NCBI RefSeq assembly: GCF_018130465.1
Contig: NZ_JAFCKJ010000005.1
Span: 310,001-374,000 of the forward strand
Direction of reading: 5' to 3'
Length of the DNA stretch: 64,000 nt
Source of the DNA: Bradyrhizobium canariense
GTDB taxonomy: Bacteria > Pseudomonadota > Alphaproteobacteria > Rhizobiales > Xanthobacteraceae
Each line of letters begins with the position of its first letter. Position 1 is the stretch's first letter. Made by a program: the position numbers and the translations under genes. Positions 9,869-19,124 of the stretch are shown one piece after another. The notes beneath the pieces were generated by a model. The model searched no databases. It was not told the origin of the DNA and saw only the letters and a list, made by a program, of their open reading frames with translations.

Positions 9869-10603
9869 ATGTCCCCTGCCCGCAAGCGCGCGGATGTTCT
9901 GCTGGTCGAGCGCGGCCTGTTCGAGAGCCGGGCGCGGGCGCGCGCGGCGATCGAGGCCGGGCTCGTCACCGCTGACGACAAGCAGGTCGCAAAACCGTCG
10001 GAGACCATCGCCGAGGACGCCGTGATCCAGGCCGAGCCCGCGCACCCCTACGTCTCCCGCGGCGGCGTCAAGCTCGCCGGCGCGCTGGAGCGCTACAGCA
10101 TCGAGATCGAGGACCATGTCTGCCTCGACGTCGGCGCTTCCACCGGCGGGTTCACCGAGGTGCTGCTGGCGAACGGCGCGAGTCTCGTCTTTGCCGTCGA
10201 TGTCGGCACCAGCCAGTTGCATCCCTCGTTGCGCGGTCACTCCAAAATCGTGTCGATGGAAGAGACCGACATCCGCGCCTATGACGGCAAGCGCCTGCCA
10301 GCGCGGCCCGATGTCGTCGTGATCGACGTCAGCTTCATCTCGCTCAAGACGGTGCTGCCCGTGGCGCTGTCGCTCGCGGCCGCGCCGATGAGCCTGCTGG
10401 CGCTGATCAAGCCGCAATTCGAAGCGGACCGGAAGCACAACAAGAAGGGCATCATCCGCGACGCCGCCGTGCACCGCGAGATCTGCGACGACATCGCCGC
10501 CTTTGCGGCCTCGCTCGGCTGCACCGATATCGAGGTGTTCCCGTCGGCGATCACCGGCGGGGACGGCAATATCGAATTCTTCCTGGGCGCGCGCCGTGGT
10601 TGA
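9869..10603 (+). CDS. tlyA: TlyA family rRNA 2'-O-methyltransferase (S4 + FtsJ-like)
   Basis: 244 residues. An N-terminal S4 RNA-binding domain ([20 protein letters not shown]) is followed by [11 protein letters not shown] and a Rossmann methyltransferase domain with the SAM motif [15 protein letters not shown], then [14 protein letters not shown] and LIKPQFE. These fit TlyA, which methylates cytidine 2'-hydroxyls in 16S and/or 23S rRNA. I took the ATG at 9869 where S4 begins; an upstream frame overlaps the previous gene. It overlaps the next methyltransferase gene by 8 bases, suggesting translational coupling. Confidence 0.94.
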   Translation: MSPARKRADVLLVERGLFESRARARAAIEAGLVTADDKQVAKPSETIAEDAVIQAEPAHPYVSRGGVKLAGALERYSIEIEDHVCLDVGASTGGFTEVLLANGASLVFAVDVGTSQLHPSLRGHSKIVSMEETDIRAYDGKRLPARPDVVVIDVSFISLKTVLPVALSLAAAPMSLLALIKPQFEADRKHNKKGIIRDAAVHREICDDIAAFAASLGCTDIEVFPSAITGGDGNIEFFLGARRG

Positions 10604-11843
10604 GCGCGTGAGGATCGATCACGTCGGCCATCGCGGGGACGGCGTCTCGCTCGACGCCGGCGAGGCAATCTATGTGCCCTACACGCTCGGCGGCGAGACC
10701 GTCGAGGTCGATCATGTCGTCGGCAACCACCCTGACCGCCGCAAGCTGCTGGCGGTGGATGTCGCCAGCCCGGAGCGCATCACACCGTTCTGCCCGCATT
10801 TCGGCGTCTGCGGCGGCTGCGCGATCCAGCACTGGGCGGCTGAACCGTATCACGCCTGGAAGCGCGGCATCGTGGTCGAGACCCTGGCCCAGGCCGGCAT
10901 CGACTGCGAGGTGGCGTCGCTGGTTGACGCCCACGGCGCGGGGCGCAGGCGCATCACGCTGCACGGCCGGTTCGGCACGCATGACATCCTCAAGGTCGGC
11001 TTCTCGGCTGCCAGCTCGCACGACGTCATCCCGATCGATCGCTGCCCGATCCTCGATCCCGGGCTCGCGGGTGCGCTCGATGCGGGTTGGGCGCTCGCCG
11101 AGCTGCTGACATCTAAAATGCCGGTGACGAAACCGCTGGACATCCAGGTCACCGCGACCGCCAACGGTCTCGACGTCGATGTGCGCGGCTCCGGCCCGCT
11201 ACCAACGCCGCTCGTGACGGCGCTCTCGCGCGTCGCCGAGCAGCACTGCCTGGCGCGGCTGACACGGCACGGCGAACTGGTGCTGCAACGCCTGCCGCCG
11301 ACCCTGCAGATGGGCCGCGCCGAGGTGACGCTGCCGCCGGGCTCATTCCTGCAGGCGACCGTCGCGGGCGAGCAGACGCTTGCGTCTCTCGTCGCGGAGC
11401 GCATCGGCAAGGCCAAGAACGTTCTCGATCTCTTCTGCGGCGTCGGGCCGTTTGCGTTGCGGCTCGCCGAGAAGGCGCGCGTCACCGCCCATGACAACGA
11501 CGCCGGCGCCATTGCAGCGCTCGCAATGGCCGCGCGCACGCCGGGGCTCAAGCCGATCAAGGCCGAGCCGCGCGATCTGTTCCGCCGCCCCCTGGTGCCG
11601 CCGGAGCTGCGCGATTTCGACGCAATCGTGTTCGACCCGCCGCGCCAAGGCGCGCAGGCGCAGGCCTTGAAGCTCGCCGCGAGCAAGGTGCCTGTGGTGG
11701 TCGCGGTCTCCTGCAACGTCGCGACATTTGCCCGCGACGCGCGGCTGCTGATCGACGGCGGCTACAAGATCGACAGCGTCGTGCCCGTGGACCAGTTCCG
11801 GCATACGCCGCATGTCGAGCTGGTGGCGCGGTTTGTGAGGTAA
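10596..11843 (+). CDS. Class I SAM-dependent RNA m5U methyltransferase (TrmA/RlmD family)
   Basis: 415 residues. A TRAM-like N terminus ([15 protein letters not shown]) precedes a cysteine cluster [10 protein letters not shown] plus a later RCPILDP, the four cysteines expected for the [4Fe-4S] site of RlmD/RumA enzymes. The methyltransferase domain has [15 protein letters not shown] (SAM site), FDPPRQGA, and [10 protein letters not shown] with the catalytic cysteine. It likely makes 5-methyluridine in 23S rRNA. The GTG at 10596 overlaps the end of tlyA; a second GTG at 10608 is also possible. Confidence 0.92.
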   Translation: MVERVRIDHVGHRGDGVSLDAGEAIYVPYTLGGETVEVDHVVGNHPDRRKLLAVDVASPERITPFCPHFGVCGGCAIQHWAAEPYHAWKRGIVVETLAQAGIDCEVASLVDAHGAGRRRITLHGRFGTHDILKVGFSAASSHDVIPIDRCPILDPGLAGALDAGWALAELLTSKMPVTKPLDIQVTATANGLDVDVRGSGPLPTPLVTALSRVAEQHCLARLTRHGELVLQRLPPTLQMGRAEVTLPPGSFLQATVAGEQTLASLVAERIGKAKNVLDLFCGVGPFALRLAEKARVTAHDNDAGAIAALAMAARTPGLKPIKAEPRDLFRRPLVPPELRDFDAIVFDPPRQGAQAQALKLAASKVPVVVAVSCNVATFARDARLLIDGGYKIDSVVPVDQFRHTPHVELVARFVR

Positions 11844-11924
11844 CCGCGTCCTCCCGACCTTGATGCCGGTCAACCGACCGGCTCTGCCGTTGCGCTAAGC
11901 TCGCGTGGAGTGGCCGCGGAGCGG

Positions 11925-13010
11925 ATGATGGCGATCGACCGGCGACAATTCATGACCAATACGTTCGGCCTTTCCGCGGCGGCGCTCACTGCCAGTCCCG
12001 CGGAGGCCTCGGCCAGGAGCTATGAGGAAGCGGTGCAGGCGGCTCGGGCACCGCTGCGATCGACCCCGAGAGATCGCGAGCTCGTGCGTTTTGCGACACT
12101 CGCGGCCAACAGCCACAACACCCAGCCCTGGATTTTTTCTGCCCATGGCAATGAAATCGTGATTAGGCCCGACGTCGCGCGCCGCTGTCCCGCAGTCGAC
12201 CCGGACGATCACCACCTTTTCGTCAGCCTCGGCTGCGCCGCCCAAAATCTCGCACTTGCGGCGGCAACGCTGGGCTGGCGCGCAAACCAGACGATCGACG
12301 GCGACCGGATAGTGATCGCACTCGACCAGGCTCCGCCCGCCCCATCGGCGCTGGCGGACGCAATTCCAGTCAGGCAATGCACCCGTGCGGCATTCGACGG
12401 CAGGCCGGTCGCGCCCGAGATGTTGCGCCAGCTCGAGGACGCCTGTCGCGAGCCGAACGTGTCGGCAATCCTGCTGACCGAACGCGCAGCCATCGCTGAG
12501 GTCACCGACTATGTGCTCGAAGGCAATTCCGCACAAATGCGCGACAAGGCTTTCATGAGCGAACTCGTGAGCTGGATGCGCTTCAACGAGGCGGATGCGG
12601 TCGCGTCCATGGACGGGCTGTTCTCGCGCGCGTCAGGCAGCCCGTCACTGCCGGCATGGGTCGCGCGGCCGCTGCTTAAGCTCGTCTTCACGGAGCAGGC
12701 GGAGAACAGAAAGTACCGCGACGAGCTCGACAGCTCCGCGGGGGTCCTCGTGCTTGCCGCCGACCGGAGCGACGCATCGCAGTGGATCGCGGTCGGACGC
12801 GCTTGCCAGCGGTTCGGCTTGCAGGCGACCGCGCTCGGGCTGAAATATTCCTTCGTCAACCAGCCGGTCGAGGTGCCGACACTGAGGTCGCAATTCGCAG
12901 CCTCACTCGGACTCGGCGAGCGGCGTCCCGATATTGTGATCCGTTTCGGAGCCGGGCCGGATTTGCCGAAATCGCTGAGGCGCAGCCCGGAGCTGGTGAT
13001 GCGCGGATGA
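11925..13010 (+). CDS. Tat-exported nitroreductase family protein
   Basis: 361 residues. The start MMAIDRRQFMTNTFGLSAA is a twin-arginine signal, so the folded protein is exported, probably with flavin bound. The body has the ANSHNTQPWIF motif of the Acg-like nitroreductase branch near residue 60 and the LGLKYSFVNQP segment near the C terminus. Substrate unknown. ATG at 11925 or 11928; the GTG at 11910 is less likely. Convergent with the gene ending at 13023. Confidence 0.86.
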   Translation: MMAIDRRQFMTNTFGLSAAALTASPAEASARSYEEAVQAARAPLRSTPRDRELVRFATLAANSHNTQPWIFSAHGNEIVIRPDVARRCPAVDPDDHHLFVSLGCAAQNLALAAATLGWRANQTIDGDRIVIALDQAPPAPSALADAIPVRQCTRAAFDGRPVAPEMLRQLEDACREPNVSAILLTERAAIAEVTDYVLEGNSAQMRDKAFMSELVSWMRFNEADAVASMDGLFSRASGSPSLPAWVARPLLKLVFTEQAENRKYRDELDSSAGVLVLAADRSDASQWIAVGRACQRFGLQATALGLKYSFVNQPVEVPTLRSQFAASLGLGERRPDIVIRFGAGPDLPKSLRRSPELVMRG

Positions 13011-13022
13011 TGCAGTTCCAGT

Positions 13023-13625
13023 TTAGCGCCGAAGGCTGCCCAGGGCCGGTGACTCGCCGGGCAATATCGACGAGTTGATGTCGCTGTCCATGCGCCCCGA
13101 TTGCTGCTGGATGAAACCGGCGCCGAACGACAGGCTGAGGTTGGAGGTCGGCTTGAACTCGACACCCGCGAATGCGCCATAGCCGGGCGAGGCGCTGGAG
13201 GTGAGCGGCGCAAGCGAGCTGCCAATGCCGCCGCCGTATTTCAGCGTGTCGAAACCGGCAAAGAACGTGACGGGCATGCCGCCCGCGGTCTTGGTGTTGT
13301 ACCCGAACTGCGTGCCATCGTAAGAGAGCGCGCTGAAGCTACCGACTGGTCCGCTCTGGCTGAAACCGTTCAAACCGAGACTGCCGCGTTCGCTTCCGAC
13401 AAAGAAACCGGGACGAAAACTGTAGCTTCCGTCAACGTCGCCGGCCTTGAAGCTTGGAAAGTTGCCGTAGGCATCGGCGCTCTCGCCGGCACTGCCACCC
13501 CAACCGAAAGGACCGCCCGGTATCCAATACCTCAGGGGCGCCACTTGCGCATGGGCCGATGCTCCACCGAAGCAAAGCACGGCGAAGAGAATTGCGAGGA
13601 CGCGTGAATCTGCGAGGCTGGACAT
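13023..13625 (-). CDS. Exported hypothetical protein, beta-rich, possible small outer-membrane barrel
   Basis: 200 residues. A clear signal peptide (LAILFAVLCFGGASAHAQ) is followed by glycine-, serine- and aromatic-rich sequence with alternating patterns (SLSFGAGFIQQQS), as in short porin-like barrels. It does not end in a C-terminal phenylalanine, so insertion by the Bam route is unsure. I do not recognise the family. Confidence 0.7.
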   Translation of the reverse strand: MSSLADSRVLAILFAVLCFGGASAHAQVAPLRYWIPGGPFGWGGSAGESADAYGNFPSFKAGDVDGSYSFRPGFFVGSERGSLGLNGFSQSGPVGSFSALSYDGTQFGYNTKTAGGMPVTFFAGFDTLKYGGGIGSSLAPLTSSASPGYGAFAGVEFKPTSNLSLSFGAGFIQQQSGRMDSDINSSILPGESPALGSLRR

Positions 13626-13807
13626 TCAGGTGACCGTCAAGGAAGTACGGAAATTATACGCGACGGATGTGGCGAATGCCAGTGGAGCCCCGGCATCGTT
13701 TCCTTCAACTCCCGCATGCGTTGCCGAGGTCTTGCACGGTTCCCACCGGACCGTAAGCTGTCGTCCGAAACAAGGCGGCGCGAGTCCGCCGGAATGGGAG
13801 AAAGACG

Positions 13808-14449
13808 ATGCGATATCCGGGCGTGGCGCTGGCCGTGCTGTTCACTGTCGCGATTTCGGGAGCGGGCCGCGCGGCCGAGCCGACCCGCTTCGTGCCGCTG
13901 AAGGCGGACGAACTCACACCGCCGCAGAAGGAATGGGCGGATGCGATCGCTGTGCCCCCGCGCAATGCCAAATTCACCAACCCGCCCTACCGCGCCTATA
14001 TCCGTAACCCGGAGCTCGCGCCGAAGCTCTCGGCGATGTCGGATTACCTGCGCTGGAATTCGTCGCTGCCGGCGCGCCTCAGCGAGTTCGCCATCCTGAT
14101 CACCGCGCGGCAATGGACCGCGCAGTACGAATGGTTCGCGCATTATCCGCTCGCGATGAAGGCCGGCCTCGACCCAGAGGTCGCTAGCGACATCGCGAAC
14201 GGCGTACGGCCGAAGGCGATGAAGGACGACGAAGCTGCCCTCTATGATCTCGCGATGGCGCTCTACCGCGACAAGAAGGTCTCCGACGAAATCTACCGCG
14301 TGGCGCAACAGAAATTCGGCGAGCGCGGCATCATGGATATCATCGGCCTGATCGGCTATTACGACCTGGTCTCGATGACGCTGATCACCATGCAGGCGGA
14401 CGCGCCGAACGACAGCGTACCGCCGCTGCCACCGCTCGCCGCGAAATAG
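13808..14449 (+). CDS. Exported carboxymuconolactone decarboxylase-like (AhpD fold) protein
   Basis: 213 residues with an N-terminal signal peptide (VALAVLFTVAISGAGRAA). The central ARLSEFAILITARQWTAQYEW is the helical signature of the carboxymuconolactone decarboxylase/AhpD superfamily, but without the CxxC of AhpD peroxidase partners, so it is nearer the decarboxylase-like branch. An exported member is somewhat unusual. Function unknown. Confidence 0.83.
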   Translation: MRYPGVALAVLFTVAISGAGRAAEPTRFVPLKADELTPPQKEWADAIAVPPRNAKFTNPPYRAYIRNPELAPKLSAMSDYLRWNSSLPARLSEFAILITARQWTAQYEWFAHYPLAMKAGLDPEVASDIANGVRPKAMKDDEAALYDLAMALYRDKKVSDEIYRVAQQKFGERGIMDIIGLIGYYDLVSMTLITMQADAPNDSVPPLPPLAAK

Positions 14450-14515
14450 CCGGAGCGTTCGATTTCACTACTACGGCGGCGCTGACATCATGCCGCGGCA
14501 AATGACGGCGAGGCG

Positions 14516-15148
14516 TTACGCGGTCTTGTCCACCGAGGACGACGTATCGGCCGGCGGATATTTCGTCACGGGCACCATGAACGACTTGTTGCCGACCTGG
14601 TAGATGATCTTGCCGTTCTGCCCGTCATCGGTCGCGATCTGCGCCTGCCCGAACATGATGACGTTCTTGTAGACGGTGCCGGTGCCCTGACGGGTGACGC
14701 CGTCAGTGGTGACGCTGACCTGCGCTTCGTTGCCGTTGACAGCGAGCACCCTGAAGCTCGCGCTCTTGCCATTGTCACTGGAATAGCCGCCCCAGCTTCC
14801 CATCAGACGGCTGTCCGAGGCCGGCGGCGCCTGCTTCTCGAGCGTCGCGGTCTGCTTGCCCGCGCCTGCAGATGACAACAGCACCAGGCTCTTGCCGTCC
14901 TTGGTGCCGACCGTGACCGTGCCGAAGGTGAGAAGCGAACCGGCGACCTCGCCAAAGCCGCGCTCCGTGCGCCCGTTATGGGTGTACTCGACCTGCGCCC
15001 GGGCACCGCGGATGTTCACGACCTTGAAGCTGACAGGCTGGTTGTTGCCAGCCCAATTGCCCTTCCACTCACCGAGCAGGGAGCTCTGGTGATAGACCCG
15101 CTCGAGAGCGGGAGAAATCTGGCTGGTGCTCGAGGTGACGATGGCCAT
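14516..15148 (-). CDS. Hypothetical protein with an internal duplication
   Basis: 210 residues and no signal peptide. Two similar halves are visible: LLGEWKGNW...VSFKVVNIRGARAQVEYTHNGRT...LTFGTVTVGT (residues about 24-90) and LMGSWGGY...ASFRVLAVNGNEAQVSVTTDGVTR...IMFGQAQIAT (about 114-180). Each looks like a small beta-sandwich or lipocalin-like unit. The family is not recognised. It lies alone between convergent and codirectional exported-protein genes. Confidence 0.75.
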   Translation of the reverse strand: MAIVTSSTSQISPALERVYHQSSLLGEWKGNWAGNNQPVSFKVVNIRGARAQVEYTHNGRTERGFGEVAGSLLTFGTVTVGTKDGKSLVLLSSAGAGKQTATLEKQAPPASDSRLMGSWGGYSSDNGKSASFRVLAVNGNEAQVSVTTDGVTRQGTGTVYKNVIMFGQAQIATDDGQNGKIIYQVGNKSFMVPVTKYPPADTSSSVDKTA

Positions 15149-15323
15149 TGGATTGCTCGGCGGATTGGTCTGACAGGCCCGCTTCGTTCGTGCCCCGACA
15201 GCAACGTCAGAACCTTATCCGGAAACAACTGGAAACAGCCGATTAGGGCCACGCAACGGTTAACGCATGGTTAAATTTCCATCGCAGGCAAATAGGGCAA
15301 AAGGTCTCGTCCGGGGGCAGCGC

Positions 15324-16193
15324 TCAGCGACCCCAGCGGTCCGACCAGATCTTTTCGCCGATCATGCAGTTCACACGCGGCTCCTTGTCCTTGTCCGCAA
15401 CGTGCATCACGCGGCGCTCCGGCATGCGGCCCGCAACCTCCATCAAGAGCTTGGTGCGGATGGCTTCCTTGAACTTGTCGCGGTCCTTGATCGTGATGAC
15501 GAAGGAACCGGGGCCGCCGATGACGCAATCCTCATAGTAGAAGTCGAGATTGTCGATATCCATGGTCGAATAGGACGGCTCCTTGACCATGATCGGCAGG
15601 CCGTTGATGACGATGCCCTTCTCGATCGCTGCGTCGCGCGCAATCGTGACCGGGGTGCCATTGTTGTTGGGACCGTCGCCGGAAATGTCGATGACGCGGC
15701 GCAGCCCTCGATAGGGATCTTCGTCGAACAGCGGCATCGCGAAAGTGATCGCGCCGGAGATCGAGGTGCGCGAGGCGCGCCGGATCGGCGTCTTCATGAT
15801 TTCGGCGGCGACGGCATCGGCGGTCTCCGGTCCGTCGATCAGCCGCCAGGGAATGATGATCTTCTGGTCGGTCGAGGCGGCCCACTCGAAATAGGTCACG
15901 GCGATCCGGCCGTTCGGACCCAGCTTCAGCGCCTGCAGGAATTCCTTCGACTGGATCGCCTGCGCGTAGCCCTCACGCTGGATCGCCAGTTCGTCCATGT
16001 CCATCGAGTAGGACACGTCGACAGCGAGGATCAGCTCGACATCGACCGTCTGCGCGTCCCTGTCGGCTGCTTGCCGCTGCGGTTGAATTTTAGGTGACTC
16101 AAATTTAGGCCCTGGTGCCGCGATGCCCGCGACGTCCCCTCCGGCAAACATGCCGGTCACCAGCAAAGCCCCGATCGAGAACAGCAAGCGCAT
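15324..16193 (-). CDS. DUF1194 protein (von Willebrand factor A-like)
   Basis: 289 residues with an N-terminal hydrophobic signal (LLFSIGALLVTGMFAGG). The core VELILAVDVSYSMD contains the D-x-S-x-S metal-ion-dependent adhesion motif, with the later threonine/aspartate segments ISGAITFAMPLF and RVIDISGDGPNNNG. This matches the DUF1194 family, thought to bind metal and partner proteins outside the cytoplasm. No partner is obvious nearby. Confidence 0.88.
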   Translation of the reverse strand: MRLLFSIGALLVTGMFAGGDVAGIAAPGPKFESPKIQPQRQAADRDAQTVDVELILAVDVSYSMDMDELAIQREGYAQAIQSKEFLQALKLGPNGRIAVTYFEWAASTDQKIIIPWRLIDGPETADAVAAEIMKTPIRRASRTSISGAITFAMPLFDEDPYRGLRRVIDISGDGPNNNGTPVTIARDAAIEKGIVINGLPIMVKEPSYSTMDIDNLDFYYEDCVIGGPGSFVITIKDRDKFKEAIRTKLLMEVAGRMPERRVMHVADKDKEPRVNCMIGEKIWSDRWGR

Positions 16194-16276
16194 CGCAGCC
16201 TCCCGTCGTATGACGCGATGGTGACATGCAATCGCCTTGCCGCAAAGTCCGAAGATCGCTTGCGCTTCACATTCCG

Positions 16277-16304
16277 GTTAGGGATTTGCCAGTTAGGGAT
16301 TTGC
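16277..16304. repeat. Short tandem repeat
   Basis: GTTAGGGATTTGC occurs at 16277-16289 and 16292-16304, a 15-base period, with a degraded third unit after it. It lies upstream of the riboswitch in an otherwise gene-free stretch (16194-16684). Confidence 0.75.
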
Positions 16305-16487
16305 GAGTCGGGAGTTGCGAAGCTTTCCGCAAAGCTGCCGCCATGTTGCCGCGCTCGCGCCGCTGGACTGCGCGATCGCTGGCAGCGGCATGCCGTAGCG
16401 CGCGGTTCGTGCCCGGAATGACGGGCCACTGGACAGAGCACCTCGCCCACTTGTCCGGCGCGATTTCCATGCTAGGCTGGCGACACA

Positions 16488-16552
16488 GATGGGGATGGAG
16501 TCCCCCGACAACCGCCCGGCGGCCTGTGACCGTAGTGGGCTGATGACTCCTG
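16488..16552 (+). promoter_or_regulatory. Fluoride riboswitch (crcB motif)
   Basis: The fluoride aptamer consensus is readable base by base. P1 is GGGG (16491-16494) with CCCC (16502-16505); its loop GATGGAGT carries GGAGT (16497-16501), which pairs with ACTCC (16546-16550) to form the pseudoknot. The conserved ACAACCGCC and GGGCTGATG segments flank a variable P2 arm. A transcription terminator follows at 16604 and the next four genes include two crcB fluoride-channel genes, which supports the assignment. Fluoride binding would be expected to allow read-through into the operon. Confidence 0.93.
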
Positions 16553-16603
16553 CTTGAGGAGGGGCAATTTTTGGGCCTCTGCCTTCGGCGGGAGCATGGA
16601 CAA

Positions 16604-16625
16604 ACCCGCCGCTGGCGGGTTTTTT
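16604..16625 (+). terminator. Intrinsic terminator of the fluoride riboswitch expression platform
   Basis: ACCCGCC (16604-16610) and GGCGGGT (16614-16620) form a perfect 7-bp stem with a three-base loop, followed by a T run to 16625. It lies about 55 bases after the aptamer and about 60 before the first start codon, as expected for transcriptional control by the riboswitch. Confidence 0.85.
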
Positions 16626-16684
16626 GTTGCCTGGACGCGAAGGCCAAGGACAGGTCAAGCAGAGGCCAAGGGGAAGTCCTGGAC

Positions 16685-17896
16685 GTGACGCTGACGACAC
16701 CGAATGCTGCGCGTGCGGGGCTGCCCAGGGGGATCTGGGTGCTCGGCTTCGTCTCGATGCTGATGGACGTCTCTTCCGAGATGATCCACGCGCTGCTGCC
16801 GGTCTATCTCGTCACCGTGCTCGGCGCCTCCACGCTCACCGTCGGCTTCATCGAGGGCATCGCCGAAGCGACCGCCTCGATCACGAAAATCTTCTCCGGC
16901 GCGTTGTCCGACTGGCTCGGCCGGCGCAAATTGCTCGCCGCGCTCGGCTACGGGCTGGCCGCACTGACAAAACCGCTGTTCCCGCTTGCCCCCAGCGTCG
17001 GATGGCTGGTCGCCGCGCGCTTCATCGACCGCGTCGGCAAGGGCATTCGCGGCGCGCCGCGCGATGCGCTGATCGCCGATATTGCACCCATCGGCCTGCG
17101 CGGCGCGAGCTTCGGCTTGCGTCAGTCGCTCGACACCATCGGTGCATTCGTCGGGCCGCTCATGGCGATCGGCCTGATGTGGTGGACGGCGGATAATTTT
17201 ACGGCGGTGTTCTGGGTGGCCGTGCTGCCGGCGTTCCTGTCATTCGGACTGATCGCGTTCGCGGTAAGCGAGCCGGAGCCGGACCCAGGCCGGGAGCCGT
17301 CAAAGAATCCGCTGAACACCGCCGCGATGCGGCAGCTTGGATCCGTGTACTGGCGTGTCGTCGCGGTTGGCATCGTCTTCACGCTGGCGCGCTTCAGCGA
17401 AGCCTTTCTGATCCTGCGTGCGCAGAACATCGGGCTCAATGCGATGTGGGTGCCGGCCGTGCTGGTGCTGATGAACATCGTCTATGCGCTGTCGGCCTAT
17501 CCGGCCGGCGTGCTCTCGGACCGGATCAACCGCACCGGCCTGCTCGCGCTCGGCCTCGTCTTCCTCGCCGGCGCCGATCTCGCGCTCGCGCTGCTGCCAA
17601 GCCTCGGGGGCCTCGCCCTCGGCGTCGTGCTGTGGGGACTGCATATGGGATTGACGCAAGGCCTGCTCTCGGCCCTTGTCGCCGACGCCGCGCCACCGAG
17701 CTTGCGCGGCACCGCGTTCGGCTATTTCAACCTGTTCACCGGCCTTGCCTTGCTGGCCGCAAGCGTGATCGCCGGCGCGCTGTGGGATACCTATGGTCCG
17801 GCCGGCACGTTCCTGGCCGGGCTCGGCTTCGCGCTGGTCGCGCTCATGGGGCTATTGGCCGTCGGCAACGGGCTGGCAATGGAGGAGAAACGATGA
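16685..17896 (+). CDS. MFS transporter, first gene of the fluoride-riboswitch operon
   Basis: About 403 residues with roughly twelve membrane segments. Motifs of the family are present, e.g. GALSDWLGRRKLL (loop 2-3) and RVGKGIRGAPRDALIAD. It is of the branch often annotated as uncharacterised MFS or drug-resistance carriers. The GTG at 16685 is chosen because AAGGGGAAG lies just upstream at a good distance and the protein then begins MTLTTPNAARAG. It is directly downstream of the fluoride riboswitch and ends 16 bases before crcB, so it probably takes part in fluoride stress, as exporter or as compensating carrier. Confidence 0.88.
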   Translation: MTLTTPNAARAGLPRGIWVLGFVSMLMDVSSEMIHALLPVYLVTVLGASTLTVGFIEGIAEATASITKIFSGALSDWLGRRKLLAALGYGLAALTKPLFPLAPSVGWLVAARFIDRVGKGIRGAPRDALIADIAPIGLRGASFGLRQSLDTIGAFVGPLMAIGLMWWTADNFTAVFWVAVLPAFLSFGLIAFAVSEPEPDPGREPSKNPLNTAAMRQLGSVYWRVVAVGIVFTLARFSEAFLILRAQNIGLNAMWVPAVLVLMNIVYALSAYPAGVLSDRINRTGLLALGLVFLAGADLALALLPSLGGLALGVVLWGLHMGLTQGLLSALVADAAPPSLRGTAFGYFNLFTGLALLAASVIAGALWDTYGPAGTFLAGLGFALVALMGLLAVGNGLAMEEKR

Positions 17897-17912
17897 CGGG
17901 GGGCTGTTCGCC

Positions 17913-18302
17913 GTGCTGAGCGGAGTGTTTGCGATCATGATCGGCAGCGTGCTGGGCGGCTGTGCGCGCTATTTCATCTCCGGCGCGATCGCGCGGCGGC
18001 TAGGCGAGACGTTTCCGTGGGGCACCATGACCATCAACGTCACCGGCGCCTTCCTGATCGGCATTTTTGGCGCATTGGCGACCCATCCCGGCTCGGCCTT
18101 CGCCGCGCCCGATCCATGGCTGTTCGCGGTGACCGGCTTTCTTGGCTGCTACACCACGGTGTCCTCGTTCAGCCTGCAAACGCTGACGCTGGCGCGCAAC
18201 GGCGAGCCGATGCACGCGCTCGGGAATGTCGTGTTCTCGGTCGGGCTGTGCCTCGCGGCCGTCAGTTGCGGCTTCCTCCTCGCGGACACTCTGGGAGGCT
18301 AG
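17913..18302 (+). CDS. crcB: CrcB fluoride channel (Fluc), first copy
   Basis: 129 residues, four membrane segments, the usual size of a Fluc subunit. Signatures: GGCARYFISGAI, FPWGTMTINVTGAFLIG (the conserved Asn) and TGFLGCYTTVSSFSLQT (the phenylalanine/serine track of the pore). Fluc dimers let toxic fluoride leave the cytoplasm. GTG start at 17913 with a G-rich site upstream. It is 16 bases after the MFS gene and 6 before a second crcB; the two may form a heterodimer, as in other species with paired copies. Confidence 0.92.
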   Translation: MLSGVFAIMIGSVLGGCARYFISGAIARRLGETFPWGTMTINVTGAFLIGIFGALATHPGSAFAAPDPWLFAVTGFLGCYTTVSSFSLQTLTLARNGEPMHALGNVVFSVGLCLAAVSCGFLLADTLGG

Positions 18303-18308
18303 AGGCAG

Positions 18309-18737
18309 ATGAAGTCCCCCTCCTCTGCCGATCGCTGGCGCACCGCGGTACTCTATGCCTGGGTTGCCGCCGGCAGCATCGTCGGCGGGCTGACGCGCTA
18401 TCTGGTCGGGCTTGCGCTCGACACCGGCCCCGGCTTCCCCGTCGCGACGCTGTTCATCAATGCCACGGGCTCGCTGATCATCGGCTTCTACGCGACGCTG
18501 ACCGGGCCCGACGGCCGCGTGCTGGCGCGGCCCGAGCACCGGCAGTTCGTCATGACCGGGTTCTGCGGCGGCTACACGACCTTTTCGACCTTCAGCCTGG
18601 AGACCTTCCGCCTGTTCCACGGCGGCACGAAATATACGGCGCTCGCCTATATCGCCGCGTCCGTCATTTGCTGGCTGGTGTCGGTGTGGCTCGGCCATAT
18701 GATGGCCAGCGGCACCAACCGCTTGACAAGGAGCTGA
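18309..18737 (+). CDS. crcB: CrcB fluoride channel (Fluc), second copy
   Basis: 142 residues with the same signatures: GSIVGGLTRYLVG, FPVATLFINATGSLIIG, TGFCGGYTTFSTFSLET. It differs clearly from the first copy, so this is an old paralogue pair rather than a recent duplication. The N terminus is about 12 residues longer and charged. Six bases separate it from the first copy and two from the DUF190 gene, which indicates cotranscription under the fluoride riboswitch. Confidence 0.93.
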   Translation: MKSPSSADRWRTAVLYAWVAAGSIVGGLTRYLVGLALDTGPGFPVATLFINATGSLIIGFYATLTGPDGRVLARPEHRQFVMTGFCGGYTTFSTFSLETFRLFHGGTKYTALAYIAASVICWLVSVWLGHMMASGTNRLTRS

Positions 18738-18739
18738 CC

Positions 18740-19081
18740 ATGCAAATCCCCAATCAGGCAGTTTCGCTCAAGATATTCATTGGCGAGAGCGACCATTTCG
18801 ACGGCAAGCCGCTCTATGAAGCGATCGTGATGACAGCGCGCGAGCGGCATCTGGCCGGCGCCACCGTGCTGCGCGGCCCCATGGGCTTCGGCAAGTCGAG
18901 CCGGCTCCACACTTCTAAGATTCTGCGGCTCTCGGAAGACCTGCCGCTGCTGATCGAGATCGTCGACAGCGAGGACCACATCAACGCATTCCTGCCCATC
19001 CTGGATGGCATGATGTCGAGCGGCCTGATGACCTTGGAGAAGGTGCAGGTCCTGCAATATGGTGAGAAGGCCGCGCGCTGA
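18740..19081 (+). CDS. DUF190 family protein
   Basis: 113 residues. The sequence (LKIFIGESDHFDGKPLYEAIV, then ATVLRGPMGFGKSS and PLLIEIVDSEDHINAFLPIL) matches DUF190, a small PII-like alpha/beta fold often encoded beside crcB. It may sense a ligand or regulate the channel; no function is proved. An AAGGAG site overlaps the end of the second crcB, two bases before the start, suggesting coupling. Confidence 0.9.
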   Translation: MQIPNQAVSLKIFIGESDHFDGKPLYEAIVMTARERHLAGATVLRGPMGFGKSSRLHTSKILRLSEDLPLLIEIVDSEDHINAFLPILDGMMSSGLMTLEKVQVLQYGEKAAR

Positions 19082-19124
19082 GCGCGCCGGCAGGAACCCG
19101 AGCCCGCCGTATCCGGGAGGCGGA

